A stretch of DNA of 64,000 bases from Arthrobacter sp. (GTDB lineage: Bacteria > Actinomycetota > Actinomycetes > Actinomycetales > Micrococcaceae): the NCBI GenBank assembly GCA_026393275.1, contig JAPLAM010000037.1, forward strand, positions 1-64,000. Reading direction: 5' to 3'. Of this stretch, positions 29,597 through 37,369 are shown piece by piece. The notes beneath the pieces are model-generated. The model ran no database searches. It saw nothing but the letters and a program-made list of their open reading frames with translations, and had not been told where the DNA came from. Both the position numbers and the translations under genes were made by a program. Position 1 is the stretch's first letter. Each line of letters opens with the position of its first letter.

Positions 29597-30744
29597 CAGC
29601 GTGCACCTTCTTCGGAAGCGGCTGCCGCGGGATCGCCGAAGGAAGCCAGGTAACGGGTGTAGTGGTCCTGCTGGCGGTCCAGCGAGGAGTTGGGCGTGCT
29701 GTACACGTGCTTGAAAATATCCAGCGGCTGCGGCTCGGGCATGTTGATGGTGCCGGAGCGCAGTTCCCGTGCGACGGCGTCGGCGTTGGCGGCGACGGCG
29801 GCCTCGAGGTCCGCGGTGAGCAGGCCCTTGCGGTCCAGCAGTGCCTTGAGCCGCGAGATCGGGTCCTTGGCGGCCCAGTCCTCAAGTTCGTTGGCGTCCC
29901 GGTAGCGGGTGGGGTCATCCGCCGTCGTGTGCGGGCCCATCCGGTAGGTGACGGCCTCGATGAAGGTGGGGCCGCCGCCGTGGCGGGCCCGGTCAATGGC
30001 GATCCGGGTGGCGGCCATGACGGCCAGCACGTCGTTCCCGTCCACCCGCATGCTCGGAATGCCGAACCCCGACGCGCGGTCCGCGATCTGGATGTGGGAC
30101 TGCAGCAGAACGGGTTCGGAGATGGCCCAGTGGTTGTTCTGGCAGAAGAACACCACCGGTGCCTGGAAGCTTGCCGCGAAGACCATGGCTTCGTTGACGT
30201 CGCCTTCGCTGGTGGCCCCGTCGCCGAAGTAGGCCACGGCCACCGAATCGGCGCCGTCGTTCTGGATCCCCATGGCGTACCCGGTGGCGTGCAGCGACTG
30301 GGCGCCGATGATGATTTGCTGGGTGGCCACGTTCACGCTGTAGGGATCCCAGCCGGCCAGGGCGTTGCCGCGCCAGGCTTTCACAATGTCCGCCGGCTTG
30401 ACCCCGCGGACGTAGGCGACGCCGTTGTCGCGGTAGCTGGGGAACACGAAGTCGTCCTGGCGCAGCGCCCGGGCCGAACCGATCTGGGATGCCTCCTGGC
30501 CCAGCAGCGGTGGCCACAGGGCGAGCTCGCCCTGGCGCTGCAGGGCGGTGGCCTCGGAGTCGATCCGGCGGATCGCCACCATGTCCTCGTAGAGCGCCGC
30601 GAGCTGCTCATCGCCAATGTCCTGGACCCAGGAGTCAAACTCCGGATGGCTGACGCGTTCACCCCCCGGGGTGATCAGCTGGACGAGATCGCCGCCCGTG
30701 CGCCTGTTTGATTTTGCACTGTTCCCGGGGCCCTCGGCGGTCAT
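29596..30744 (-). CDS. bkdA: branched-chain 2-oxoacid dehydrogenase E1 alpha subunit
   Basis: About 382 residues. The thiamine diphosphate site is AYFGDGATSEGDVNEAMVFA with the metal-binding FFCQNNHWAIS, and the phosphorylation-loop-like TYRMGPHTTADDPTRYRD is typical of branched-chain E1 alpha. I favour ATG 30744 (MTAEGPGN), which has GGGGAAGG at good spacing; a GTG at 30774 (with GGAAAAG) would add ten residues. First gene of bkdABC; the divergent lrp gene and a CRP-like dyad lie upstream. Confidence 0.9.
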   Translation of the reverse strand: MTAEGPGNSAKSNRRTGGDLVQLITPGGERVSHPEFDSWVQDIGDEQLAALYEDMVAIRRIDSEATALQRQGELALWPPLLGQEASQIGSARALRQDDFVFPSYRDNGVAYVRGVKPADIVKAWRGNALAGWDPYSVNVATQQIIIGAQSLHATGYAMGIQNDGADSVAVAYFGDGATSEGDVNEAMVFAASFQAPVVFFCQNNHWAISEPVLLQSHIQIADRASGFGIPSMRVDGNDVLAVMAATRIAIDRARHGGGPTFIEAVTYRMGPHTTADDPTRYRDANELEDWAAKDPISRLKALLDRKGLLTADLEAAVAANADAVARELRSGTINMPEPQPLDIFKHVYSTPNSSLDRQQDHYTRYLASFGDPAAAASEEGAR

Positions 30745-30870
30745 GCCGGCCTTCCCCGCGTCGTCGGTAAACACAGCTTTTCCGCAACCTTCTGACGTCG
30801 TCTGACCCTGGCCCGCGGGACTCGTGATCCCAACGCGCGACGGCCGCCCGGGCGCCGTTGCCCCGGATAA

Positions 30871-30888
30871 TTGTGACCCTACTCACAA
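30871..30888. promoter_or_regulatory. CRP/GlxR-like dyad between bkdA and lrp
   Basis: TTGTGA-CCCTAC-TCACAA is a perfect dyad (30871-30876 and 30883-30888) matching the TGTGA-N6-TCACA consensus of CRP proteins, including actinobacterial CRP/GlxR. It lies 84-127 bp from the two divergent starts, so either gene could be controlled. Lrp itself recognises a different, AT-rich consensus. Confidence 0.55.
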
Positions 30889-30971
30889 CTGCCATAGGGT
30901 ACAACCACCCTCGGATAAGTTGAGCATTTTGCCCTGTATGGGTCGTCTAGACCGTGCTAACCTTGCGCATT

Positions 30972-31445
30972 ATGCAAGCTTTGGATGGCACTGACACCCG
31001 CCTGCTTTCGGCCATGGCACGGGATCCCCGGCGCACCGTGGTGGCCCTGGCGCAGAGGCTGGGATTGTCGAGAAATACGGTGCAGGCCCGGATGGCCCAG
31101 CTGGAGAAGAAGCATGTGTTCCTCTCCTTCGAACGGCGGATCAACCCGGCCGCCCTGGGCTATCCCCTGATGGCGTTCATCTCCGTCCACGTCCAGCAAC
31201 AGAAGCTGGGCAAGCTGGCGGTGGAACTTGCCGGCATCCCGGAGATCCTGGAGGGTTACGGCCTCACCGGCTCCGCCGACCTGCTGCTCCGGGTGGTCGC
31301 GCTCGACGCCGAGGACCTTTTCCGGATCAACGGCAAGATCCTGTCCTGCGACGGCGTCGACCGCACCGACACCGCCCTGGCCATGCGCGAGATGATTCCG
31401 TTCCGGATCCAGCCGCTGCTGGAACGCGGCTCCGCCGACGCCTGA
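30972..31445 (+). CDS. Lrp/AsnC family regulator
   Basis: 157 residues. N-terminal winged helix (DTRLLSAMARDPRRTVVALA, RLGLSRNTVQARMAQLEK) and C-terminal RAM/ligand-binding domain (PLMAFISVHVQQ ... YGLTGSADLLLRVVA). Divergent from bkdABC and therefore probably its regulator, as Lrp-type BkdR is in Pseudomonas. I take ATG 30972 rather than the in-frame GTG 30954 as start because the helix-turn-helix then begins at the usual distance. Confidence 0.88.
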   Translation: MQALDGTDTRLLSAMARDPRRTVVALAQRLGLSRNTVQARMAQLEKKHVFLSFERRINPAALGYPLMAFISVHVQQQKLGKLAVELAGIPEILEGYGLTGSADLLLRVVALDAEDLFRINGKILSCDGVDRTDTALAMREMIPFRIQPLLERGSADA

Positions 31446-31534
31446 CTGACTCCGCCTCTGGGCCTCCGCAGCCCGCCTGAGCTGGGAAGACGTTCGCGGA
31501 GGCGTTCCCTCCGCACCAATCCAAAACACCGTAT

Positions 31535-31618
31535 GGTCCGAATCGTCCTGCAGAGAGTCCCGACCGGGACCCGCTCCCGGCCGGCCACCCGCCGGCCCGA
31601 AAGATAAGGATTCGGACC
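31535..31618 (+). promoter_or_regulatory. three-helix leader RNA candidate sequestering a Shine-Dalgarno
   Basis: Three perfect helices can form. P1 pairs GGTCCGAATC (31535-31544) with GATTCGGACC (31609-31618), P2 is GTCCC-GACC-GGGAC (31557-31570), and P3 is GGCCGGC-CACCC-GCCGGCC (31579-31597). P1 closes a three-way junction, its 3' strand abuts the ATG at 31619, and it buries part of the AAGGA (31606-31610) ribosome-binding site. This is the geometry of a translational riboswitch or RNA thermometer. The class is not recognised. Confidence 0.55.
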
Positions 31619-32035
31619 ATGCGCACCTCACCGAACCGTTTGATCGCCACTGTTTTTGGCGCTGTCTACCTGCTGGTCGGCCTGCTGGGCTTTGTCGTCA
31701 CGTCAGGCATCGGCTTCTTCTCCACCGAGGGCGCCGACCTCATCATTTTCGAGGTCAACCCGCTGCACAATGTCATCCACCTTGCCATCGGCGGCGCCCT
31801 GCTTTATGCCGGGTTGAAGAACGTCCAGCTCGCCAAGGGCGTCAACAGCGCGGTCGGCGCCGTCTACCTGCTGGTCGGCATTGTGGGGCTGTTCCTGCTC
31901 AGCTCGCCGCTGAACATCATCGCCCTGAACGGCCCGGACAACGTCCTGCACCTGGCAAGTGCCGTCCTGCTGCTCGGCGTCGGGCTGTCGATGGACAAGT
32001 CCGCCGCCCGTACGCACCAGCGCGCCCACGTCTAA
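31619..32035 (+). CDS. DUF4383 family membrane protein
   Basis: 138 residues with four membrane helices. Matches DUF4383: N-terminal FGAVYLLVGLLGFVVT, the middle EVNPLHNVIHLAIGGALLY and the later PDNVLHLASAVLLLGVGL, the latter two being internally similar (NxxHL). Function unknown. The ATG is directly preceded by a predicted structured leader containing its ribosome-binding site. A second small membrane-protein gene starts 20 nt after its stop. Confidence 0.85.
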   Translation: MRTSPNRLIATVFGAVYLLVGLLGFVVTSGIGFFSTEGADLIIFEVNPLHNVIHLAIGGALLYAGLKNVQLAKGVNSAVGAVYLLVGIVGLFLLSSPLNIIALNGPDNVLHLASAVLLLGVGLSMDKSAARTHQRAHV

Positions 32036-32054
32036 GCGCCGGCAGCCAGCAGCC

Positions 32055-32681
32055 ATGAAAACGCTCGTCACCACTGGGCCGGTACAGCCGGAGACCACCG
32101 TCACGGCCGGACGCACGCAGGGCACGACGGCGGCCGCCGTCCTCTTGTTCGCGGGTTTCGCCGGCTTCGGCGCGGGTGCAGTGAACCTCGCGGCAGCGTC
32201 CAGCCTCCTGCTTTCCCCCGCCGCCGGAGGATTTGCCGTGGCCGGCGGTGTGGTGGAGGGCATCTGGGGAACGTCGCTGCTGGCCTGGACGGTCCTGAGC
32301 CTGCGGCGGGGCAGGCTGCTGCGGGCCGGGGCGGCCACGGCGCTGCTGCTGGGAGCGTCACTGGTCCACGTCGCGTCCGCGGTGGCGGCCATGGCAGCCG
32401 GCCCCTCGGGGCTCGCGCTCAGCCACCTCACGGCCCTGCTGCTCAGCCTCATGATCGTGGCCGCGGCCGGCTGGTTGAAGCGCAGGTCCGACGACGCTCT
32501 CGTGGACACTGAGGTTGCTGCGCAGCCCCGGGCGGGCCGGCTGCTCCTGGCCGCGTTCGCCTCGTCGGTGCTGGTTGCCGGTATCGCGACGCCCGGGCTT
32601 GCGGCGTCCACCGCCGGCCAGTACGCGGTGCCGCATGGCGAACACGGGCTTCCCGGCGTCGGGTCCCACCACAACCACTGA
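32055..32681 (+). CDS. hypothetical multi-pass membrane protein
   Basis: 208 residues. Hydrophobic segments at roughly 26-50, 55-80, 86-113, 118-138 and 160-182, a central basic loop (WLKRRSDD), and a His-rich C terminus (VPHGEHGLPGVGSHHNH) that could bind metal. I recognise no family. ATG 32055 lies 20 nt after the DUF4383 gene, so the two are probably co-transcribed and end at the strong terminator at 32724-32759. Confidence 0.65.
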   Translation: MKTLVTTGPVQPETTVTAGRTQGTTAAAVLLFAGFAGFGAGAVNLAAASSLLLSPAAGGFAVAGGVVEGIWGTSLLAWTVLSLRRGRLLRAGAATALLLGASLVHVASAVAAMAAGPSGLALSHLTALLLSLMIVAAAGWLKRRSDDALVDTEVAAQPRAGRLLLAAFASSVLVAGIATPGLAASTAGQYAVPHGEHGLPGVGSHHNH

Positions 32682-32723
32682 CGGCAGACCCGTCCCCGCG
32701 AGGCCGATGTAGAGAGTCAACGC

Positions 32724-32759
32724 AAAGAGGAGCCCGTGCGGTTGCACGGGCTCCTCTTT
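32724..32759. terminator. bidirectional intrinsic terminator
   Basis: Perfect 16-bp stem (32724-32739 with 32744-32759) with a GGTT loop, T-rich at the plus-strand end (CTCTTTT) and A-rich at the start. It lies between the convergent membrane-protein gene and actP and can serve both. Confidence 0.9.
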
Positions 32760-32800
32760 TGGGTTGCTCTGCCGGCAGCCTGTCGGTTGCCGGGAGGCGG

Positions 32801-34417
32801 CTAGTGGTTCGTCGCCTTTTCGGCGCCCACCCCGGTCAGGGAGCGGACTTCCATCTCGGCCTGCTTCGTGGTGTCTTCCAGCTTCTTGTCCAGCACCGTG
32901 CCCAGCCAGCCCAGGAAGAACGCGAGCGGAATGGAAACAATGCCGGGGTTGCTCAGCGGGAAGACCGCGAAGTTGGCCCCCGGGATCATCGACGTCTTGG
33001 CGCCGGAGACCACCGGTGAGAGCGCGATCAGGATGATGGCGGAGCCGAGGCCGCCGTACATGCTCCAGATGGCGCCCTGGGTGGTGAACTTCCGCCAGAA
33101 CAGTGAGTAGACGATCGTCGGCAGGTTGGCGGACGCCGCCACGGCGAACGCCAGTGCCACCAGGAAGGCAACATTCTGGCCGTTGGCGAAGATGCCGCCG
33201 ACGATCGCCAGGATGCCGATCACGATAACGGTCCGGCGGGCCACCTTGACCTCCGTCTCCGGATCCGCCTTGCCTTTGGCAATGACGTTGGCGTAGATGT
33301 CATGGGCAAAGGACGCCGCCGCCGTGATGGTGAGGCCGGCGACCACGGCGAGGATGGTGGCGAAAGCCACCGCCGAAATGAAGCCGAGCAGCAGCGGACC
33401 GCCCAGGTGGAAGGCCAGCAGCGGAGCCGCCGAGTTGACGCCGCCCGGAGCGGACTTGATCGTGTCGGCGCCCACCAGAGCCGCAGCGCCGTAGCCCAGG
33501 ACCAGGGTGAACAGGTAGAAGATGCCGATCAGCCAGATGGACCACACGACGGACTTGCGGGCTTCCTTGGCGGTCGGAACCGTGTAGAAGCGCATCAGCA
33601 CGTGCGGCAGGGCGGCGGTGCCAAGCACCAGCGCCAGGCCCAGGGACATGAAGTCGAGCTTGGAGGTGTCCGACTTGCCGTACTGCAGGCCCGGGTTGAG
33701 CACGGCCGGGTTCTTGGCGGTTTCCACCGCTCCGCCGAGCAGGTCGGAGAGGTTGAAGCCATAGATCGCGAGGACCCAGAAGGTCATCACAGCCGCGCCG
33801 GCGATCAGCAGCATGGCCTTGATGATCTGGACCCAGGTGGTGCCCTTCATGCCGCCGATCAGGACGTACATGATCATCAGGGCGCCGACGACGACGATCA
33901 CCAGCGCCTGCCCGCCCCAGTCGCTGATGCCAAGCAGCAGGGAGATCAGGCTGCCGGCACCGGCCATCTGGGCGAGGAGGTAGAAGAAGCAGACGGCCAG
34001 CGTGGAGATGGCCGCGGCGATCCGTACGGGGCGCTGCTTGAGCCGGAACGACAGCACGTCGGCCATGGTGAACTTGCCCGTGTTGCGGAGCAGCTCGGCC
34101 ACCAGCAGCAACGCGACGAGCCAGGCAACGAGGAAGCCGATGGAGTACATGAAGCCGTCGTAGCCGTTGATGGCGATGGCGCCGGTGATGCCCAGGAAGG
34201 ACGCGGCGGAGAGGTAGTCGCCGGCGATGGCGGTGCCGTTCTGCGAACCGCTGAAGGAGCGGCCAGCGGCGTAGTAGTCGGCCGCGGTCTTGTTGTTGCG
34301 GCTGGCGCGAAGGACGATCACCATGGTGACCGCGACGAAGAGGGCAAAGATGCCCATGTTCAGCAGGGTGGTGTCTTTGAGGGCGGCAACGTCGACCGCA
34401 GGGACCATTAGTGTCAT
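32801..34417 (-). CDS. sodium:solute symporter, ActP-like monocarboxylate/acetate permease
   Basis: 538 residues, SSS family with about 13 membrane helices. Typical ActP elements are seen: AADYYAAGRSFSGSQNGTAI, AGDYLSAASFLGITG, the conserved LGTAALPHVLMRFYTVPTAK and the DIYANVIAKGKAD loop. Paired with a DUF485 gene whose stop overlaps its start by 4 bases, as in the E. coli yjcH-actP and C. glutamicum mctBC pairs. Likely imports acetate, pyruvate or propionate. A LytS/LytTR system is divergent. Confidence 0.9.
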   Translation of the reverse strand: MTLMVPAVDVAALKDTTLLNMGIFALFVAVTMVIVLRASRNNKTAADYYAAGRSFSGSQNGTAIAGDYLSAASFLGITGAIAINGYDGFMYSIGFLVAWLVALLLVAELLRNTGKFTMADVLSFRLKQRPVRIAAAISTLAVCFFYLLAQMAGAGSLISLLLGISDWGGQALVIVVVGALMIMYVLIGGMKGTTWVQIIKAMLLIAGAAVMTFWVLAIYGFNLSDLLGGAVETAKNPAVLNPGLQYGKSDTSKLDFMSLGLALVLGTAALPHVLMRFYTVPTAKEARKSVVWSIWLIGIFYLFTLVLGYGAAALVGADTIKSAPGGVNSAAPLLAFHLGGPLLLGFISAVAFATILAVVAGLTITAAASFAHDIYANVIAKGKADPETEVKVARRTVIVIGILAIVGGIFANGQNVAFLVALAFAVAASANLPTIVYSLFWRKFTTQGAIWSMYGGLGSAIILIALSPVVSGAKTSMIPGANFAVFPLSNPGIVSIPLAFFLGWLGTVLDKKLEDTTKQAEMEVRSLTGVGAEKATNH

Positions 34418-34794
34418 TGTGCTGTTCCGCTCACTGGGTTGCCGTGTTTGTCGAACTCGTGGCCTTCGATCTCATGGCGGATCTCGGAGGCGATCGGGTC
34501 CAGTTTCCGGTTCGAGTAGCTGACGTACCAGCCGGTGATGGCGAACGTGGACACGAACTGCAGCAGTCCCAGGATCAGGCCGATGTTGATGTTGCCCCAG
34601 ACCTTGGTGGACATGAAGCCCACCGCGTAGTCGGCCAGCAGGACGTAGGCGAAGTACCACAGCAGGAATGCGATGGCCATCGGAAAGACAAAGCTGCGGT
34701 GACGTTTGCGCAGTTCCTGGAACCGCTCCGTCGATTGGACTTCCTTGAAGTCCACGGACGCCGCTGCGTCCGTATCTTGGGCGTCGTGACCCAT
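34414..34794 (-). CDS. DUF485 (YjcH-like) membrane protein
   Basis: 126 residues with two membrane helices (SFVFPMAIAFLLWYFAYVLL and INIGLILGLLQFVSTFAITG) separated by the DUF485 signature ADYAVGFMSTKV. Always found with ActP-type symporters and thought to be an accessory subunit. ATG 34794 follows AGGAGGA; the end overlaps the symporter start (ATGA). Divergent from the histidine kinase. Confidence 0.9.
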   Translation of the reverse strand: MGHDAQDTDAAASVDFKEVQSTERFQELRKRHRSFVFPMAIAFLLWYFAYVLLADYAVGFMSTKVWGNINIGLILGLLQFVSTFAITGWYVSYSNRKLDPIASEIRHEIEGHEFDKHGNPVSGTAQ

Positions 34795-34866
34795 CGTTCC
34801 TCCTCATTGAGACTGGCGAGCCACCGACGGGTACCCCCGGGCCCCGGCAAGAGACCTCCGGCGCTG

Positions 34867-34882
34867 TGTGACTGCAATCACT
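34867..34882. promoter_or_regulatory. CRP/GlxR-like half-conserved dyad
   Basis: TGTGA-CTGCAA-TCACT matches the TGTGA-N6-TCACA consensus at 9 of 10 positions, located in the intergenic region between the DUF485-actP operon and the divergent kinase gene. Weaker than the bkd/lrp site but in a promoter region of a carboxylate uptake operon. Confidence 0.35.
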
Positions 34883-34978
34883 TTGCACCGTGACGCACGC
34901 TACGTTCCAGAACCCCCGCGATTCCTGTCGCTCAACGGTCGCGATGCTGCGCCCAACGGCGCGCGCTACGCTGTCAGG

Positions 34979-36205
34979 ATGCCGGACTCTCCCCTTGTCG
35001 CCGCCGCGGCAATCGCCGTGATTGCCCTGGCGGTCGCCGTCGTCGTGGCCGTTGGACTCAAGGTCCTGCGCTCCTTCCGCGAGCTGGGCACGGACGCGGA
35101 ACGCGCCACGTACAAGACGCTGCACACCGCTTCCCGGGCCGGACAGTACCTGCGTACCGGGCTGAACCCGGCCGGTGCCGCGAAGGCGAGCCGGCAACTG
35201 CGCGGCCTGCTGGGCTGCGACGGGCTCGCGATCACCGACACCACGGGGGTGCTGGCGTGGGACGGTGCCGCCGAGGAGCTCAAGCCCGCCCTGATGGACC
35301 TCGCCGCCAAGGTGTTGGAGGGCGGCCACACCGCTGTGATTCCGGCCGGAGAACTGCCGCTGCTCGCCGGCATCGCCGGCAGCAAGGAGGCACGGCCGCT
35401 CGCCGCGGGAACGGAGCGCGCCGTCATCATCGCCCCGATCAAGGCCAGCACCCGGGTGGTGGGGGTGGTGGCGGCCTTCGCCCCGGCAGCACGCGCCGGC
35501 CTGGTCCGCGCCACCAGCGAAGTGGCCGACTGGGTGGCGACGCAGGTGGAGCTGGCCGAGCTGGACGCGTCGCGGACCCTGCTGATGGAGGCCGAGGTCC
35601 GGGCGCTGCGGGCCCAGATCAGCCCGCACTTCATCTACAACTCCCTCAACGCGATCGCATCCTTCATCAACACCGACCCGGTCCGCGCGCGGGAACTGGT
35701 GGTGGAGTTCGCCGACTTCACCCGCTACTCCTTCCGCCGGCACGGCGACTTCACCACGCTGGCCGAGGAACTGCGCTGCATCGACAGGTACCTGCTGCTG
35801 GAGCGGGCACGCTTCGGCGAACGGGTCCAGGTCAGCCTGCGGATCGCGCCCGAGGTGCTCAGCACCGTGATCCCGTTCCTGAGCCTGCAACCGCTGGTCG
35901 AGAACTCCGTTCGGCACGGCCTGGAGGCGAAGGAAGGCCCGGGCCACATCACCATCACCGCAAACGATTCCGGGGCCTTCGCCGAGGTGACCATCGAGGA
36001 CGACGGCGTCGGCATGGACCCGGAGAAACTGCGCGCCGTCCTCGCCGGGCACGGCGACGGCGACCACGTGGGGCTGCGGAACGTGGATGCCCGGCTGCGG
36101 CAGGTCTACGGCGAGGACCACGGGCTCGTGATCGAGACTGCGCCGGACGAGGGCACGCTGATCACCATGCGGGTACCCAAGTCGCAGCCCCGCCACGACG
36201 CCTGA
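34979..36205 (+). CDS. LytS-type sensor histidine kinase
   Basis: 408 residues. One N-terminal membrane helix (VAAAAIAVIALAVAVVVAVG), a GAF-like domain (about 40-190), then the His_kinase domain with the phosphoacceptor in RAQISPHFIYNSLNAIASFI, and an HATPase_c domain with SLQPLVENSVRHGL (N box) and EDDGVGMD (G1 box). Only one membrane helix suggests cytosolic sensing. ATG 34979 is chosen because it opens the membrane segment. The response-regulator gene follows 54 nt later, and symporter genes lie on both sides, so it probably senses a carboxylate. Confidence 0.88.
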   Translation: MPDSPLVAAAAIAVIALAVAVVVAVGLKVLRSFRELGTDAERATYKTLHTASRAGQYLRTGLNPAGAAKASRQLRGLLGCDGLAITDTTGVLAWDGAAEELKPALMDLAAKVLEGGHTAVIPAGELPLLAGIAGSKEARPLAAGTERAVIIAPIKASTRVVGVVAAFAPAARAGLVRATSEVADWVATQVELAELDASRTLLMEAEVRALRAQISPHFIYNSLNAIASFINTDPVRARELVVEFADFTRYSFRRHGDFTTLAEELRCIDRYLLLERARFGERVQVSLRIAPEVLSTVIPFLSLQPLVENSVRHGLEAKEGPGHITITANDSGAFAEVTIEDDGVGMDPEKLRAVLAGHGDGDHVGLRNVDARLRQVYGEDHGLVIETAPDEGTLITMRVPKSQPRHDA

Positions 36206-36259
36206 GCTCCCCGCGCCGGGCTTCCGCGCCTCCCTCGGCGGCGGCGGTACCCTAGGACC

Positions 36260-36979
36260 ATGATTAACGTCCTCGTCGCCGACGACGAGCTGCCCGCCGT
36301 CGAAGAGCTGGCCTACCTGCTCGGCCGCGACGACCGGATCGGAACCATCCACCGCGCATCCTCCGGCGCCGAGGCCCTGCGTGCCCTGGAAGCAGGCGAC
36401 GTCGACGCCGTGTTCCTGGACATCCACATGCCGGCCGTCTCCGGGCTGGACATCGCCCGGGTCATTTCCCGCGGCAGCAAGCCGCCCGCCGTCGTGTTCG
36501 TCACCGCCGACGAGGACTGCGCGCTGGAGGCGTTCGAGCTGGCCGCCGTGGACTACCTGCTCAAGCCCGTCCGCGCCGAGCGGCTGGCCAGGTCGATCGG
36601 CCGGATCAGCGATTTGATCCGCGACGGCGCCCGCACCGCGGAGATGATCACGGTGGACCTCGGCGGCACCACCAAGATGATCCGGCGCGAGGACGTCACC
36701 TACGTCCAGGCGCAGGGCGACTACGCCCGGTTGCACACCTCCGACGCGAGCTACCTGATCCGGGTGCCGCTGGCGGACCTTGAGCAGCAATGGGCCGACG
36801 CCGGCGTCCTCCGCATCCACCGCTCCTACCTGATCGCGCTGAACCACGTCACCCACATGAAGCTGGCCGCGGCCCGTCCCAGCGTGACAGTGGCCGGGGC
36901 CGAGCTGCCGATCAGCCGCCGGCACCTGCCGTCCGTCCGCGAGAAGCTCGAGGCGACCCGGATCCGGCCGCAGGCATGA
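36260..36979 (+). CDS. LytTR family response regulator
   Basis: 239 residues. Receiver domain with acidic pair VADDE (Asp8, Asp9), phospho-acceptor Asp54 in VFLDIHMP and Lys at about 103 (LLKPVRAE). LytTR DNA-binding domain from about 130 with DVTYVQAQGDYARLHT and the RIHRSYLIALNHV and LPISRRHLPSVRE motifs. Partner of the preceding kinase. Its stop overlaps the next ATG (ATGA), tying regulation directly to the downstream DUF485-like/symporter pair. Confidence 0.92.
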   Translation: MINVLVADDELPAVEELAYLLGRDDRIGTIHRASSGAEALRALEAGDVDAVFLDIHMPAVSGLDIARVISRGSKPPAVVFVTADEDCALEAFELAAVDYLLKPVRAERLARSIGRISDLIRDGARTAEMITVDLGGTTKMIRREDVTYVQAQGDYARLHTSDASYLIRVPLADLEQQWADAGVLRIHRSYLIALNHVTHMKLAAARPSVTVAGAELPISRRHLPSVREKLEATRIRPQA

Positions 36980-37362
36980 CCCGGGTCCGCGTCACCGCCC
37001 CTCGCAGTTTTAATGCAGGCAGTTTCAATGCAGGCAGCGTTGCCGCGGGCCGCCCGTCCGCGGACACGCGCGAGGCGGCCGAGGAGTCCGACGCCGGGCA
37101 ACTGTTCGTCCGCTCGCTGATCCGTTCCCAGTTGCGGCTGGCCATTGTGGTGGCGGCCGGGTTCGTGCTGATCCTGGTGGCCTTCGCGCTGCTCCTCGGG
37201 CTGGTGCCGGGCATAGCGGAGGTGCGGATCGCCGGTCTGCCGTTCGGCTGGGTCCTGCTGGGCGCCGGCGTCTATCCGGTGATCGGCCTGAGCGCCTGGC
37301 TGTACGTCCGGACGGCGGCGCGGAACGAGTCCCGCTACCGTGACCTCGCCGGGGACAGGTGA
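36976..37362 (+). CDS. small two-helix membrane protein, DUF485-like
   Basis: 128 residues. A polar N-terminal region (about 60 residues, including SFNAG twice) is followed by two membrane helices, AIVVAAGFVLILVAFALLLG and FGWVLLGAGVYPVIGLSAWL, and a short basic tail. Size, topology and position just before an SSS symporter suggest a divergent DUF485-type partner, though the classical motif is weak. ATG 36976 overlaps the response-regulator stop; the symporter starts 7 nt after this gene. Confidence 0.75.
   Translation: MTRVRVTAPRSFNAGSFNAGSVAAGRPSADTREAAEESDAGQLFVRSLIRSQLRLAIVVAAGFVLILVAFALLLGLVPGIAEVRIAGLPFGWVLLGAGVYPVIGLSAWLYVRTAARNESRYRDLAGDR
37006..37035 (+). repeat. 15-bp tandem duplication at start of DUF485-like gene
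   Basis: AGTTTTAATGCAGGC (37006-37020) is repeated as AGTTTCAATGCAGGC (37021-37035), 14 of 15 identical, giving SFNAGSFNAG in frame. It is AT-richer than its surroundings, and the same 15-bp unit length occurs in the kinase gene at 5234. Confidence 0.85.
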
Positions 37363-37369
37363 GGCCCGG

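Noticed and set aside
34472..36925. 817-codon minus-strand open frame across the LytS and LytTR genes
   Set aside because: It is antisense to two well-supported genes with complete kinase and receiver motifs and has no domain of its own.
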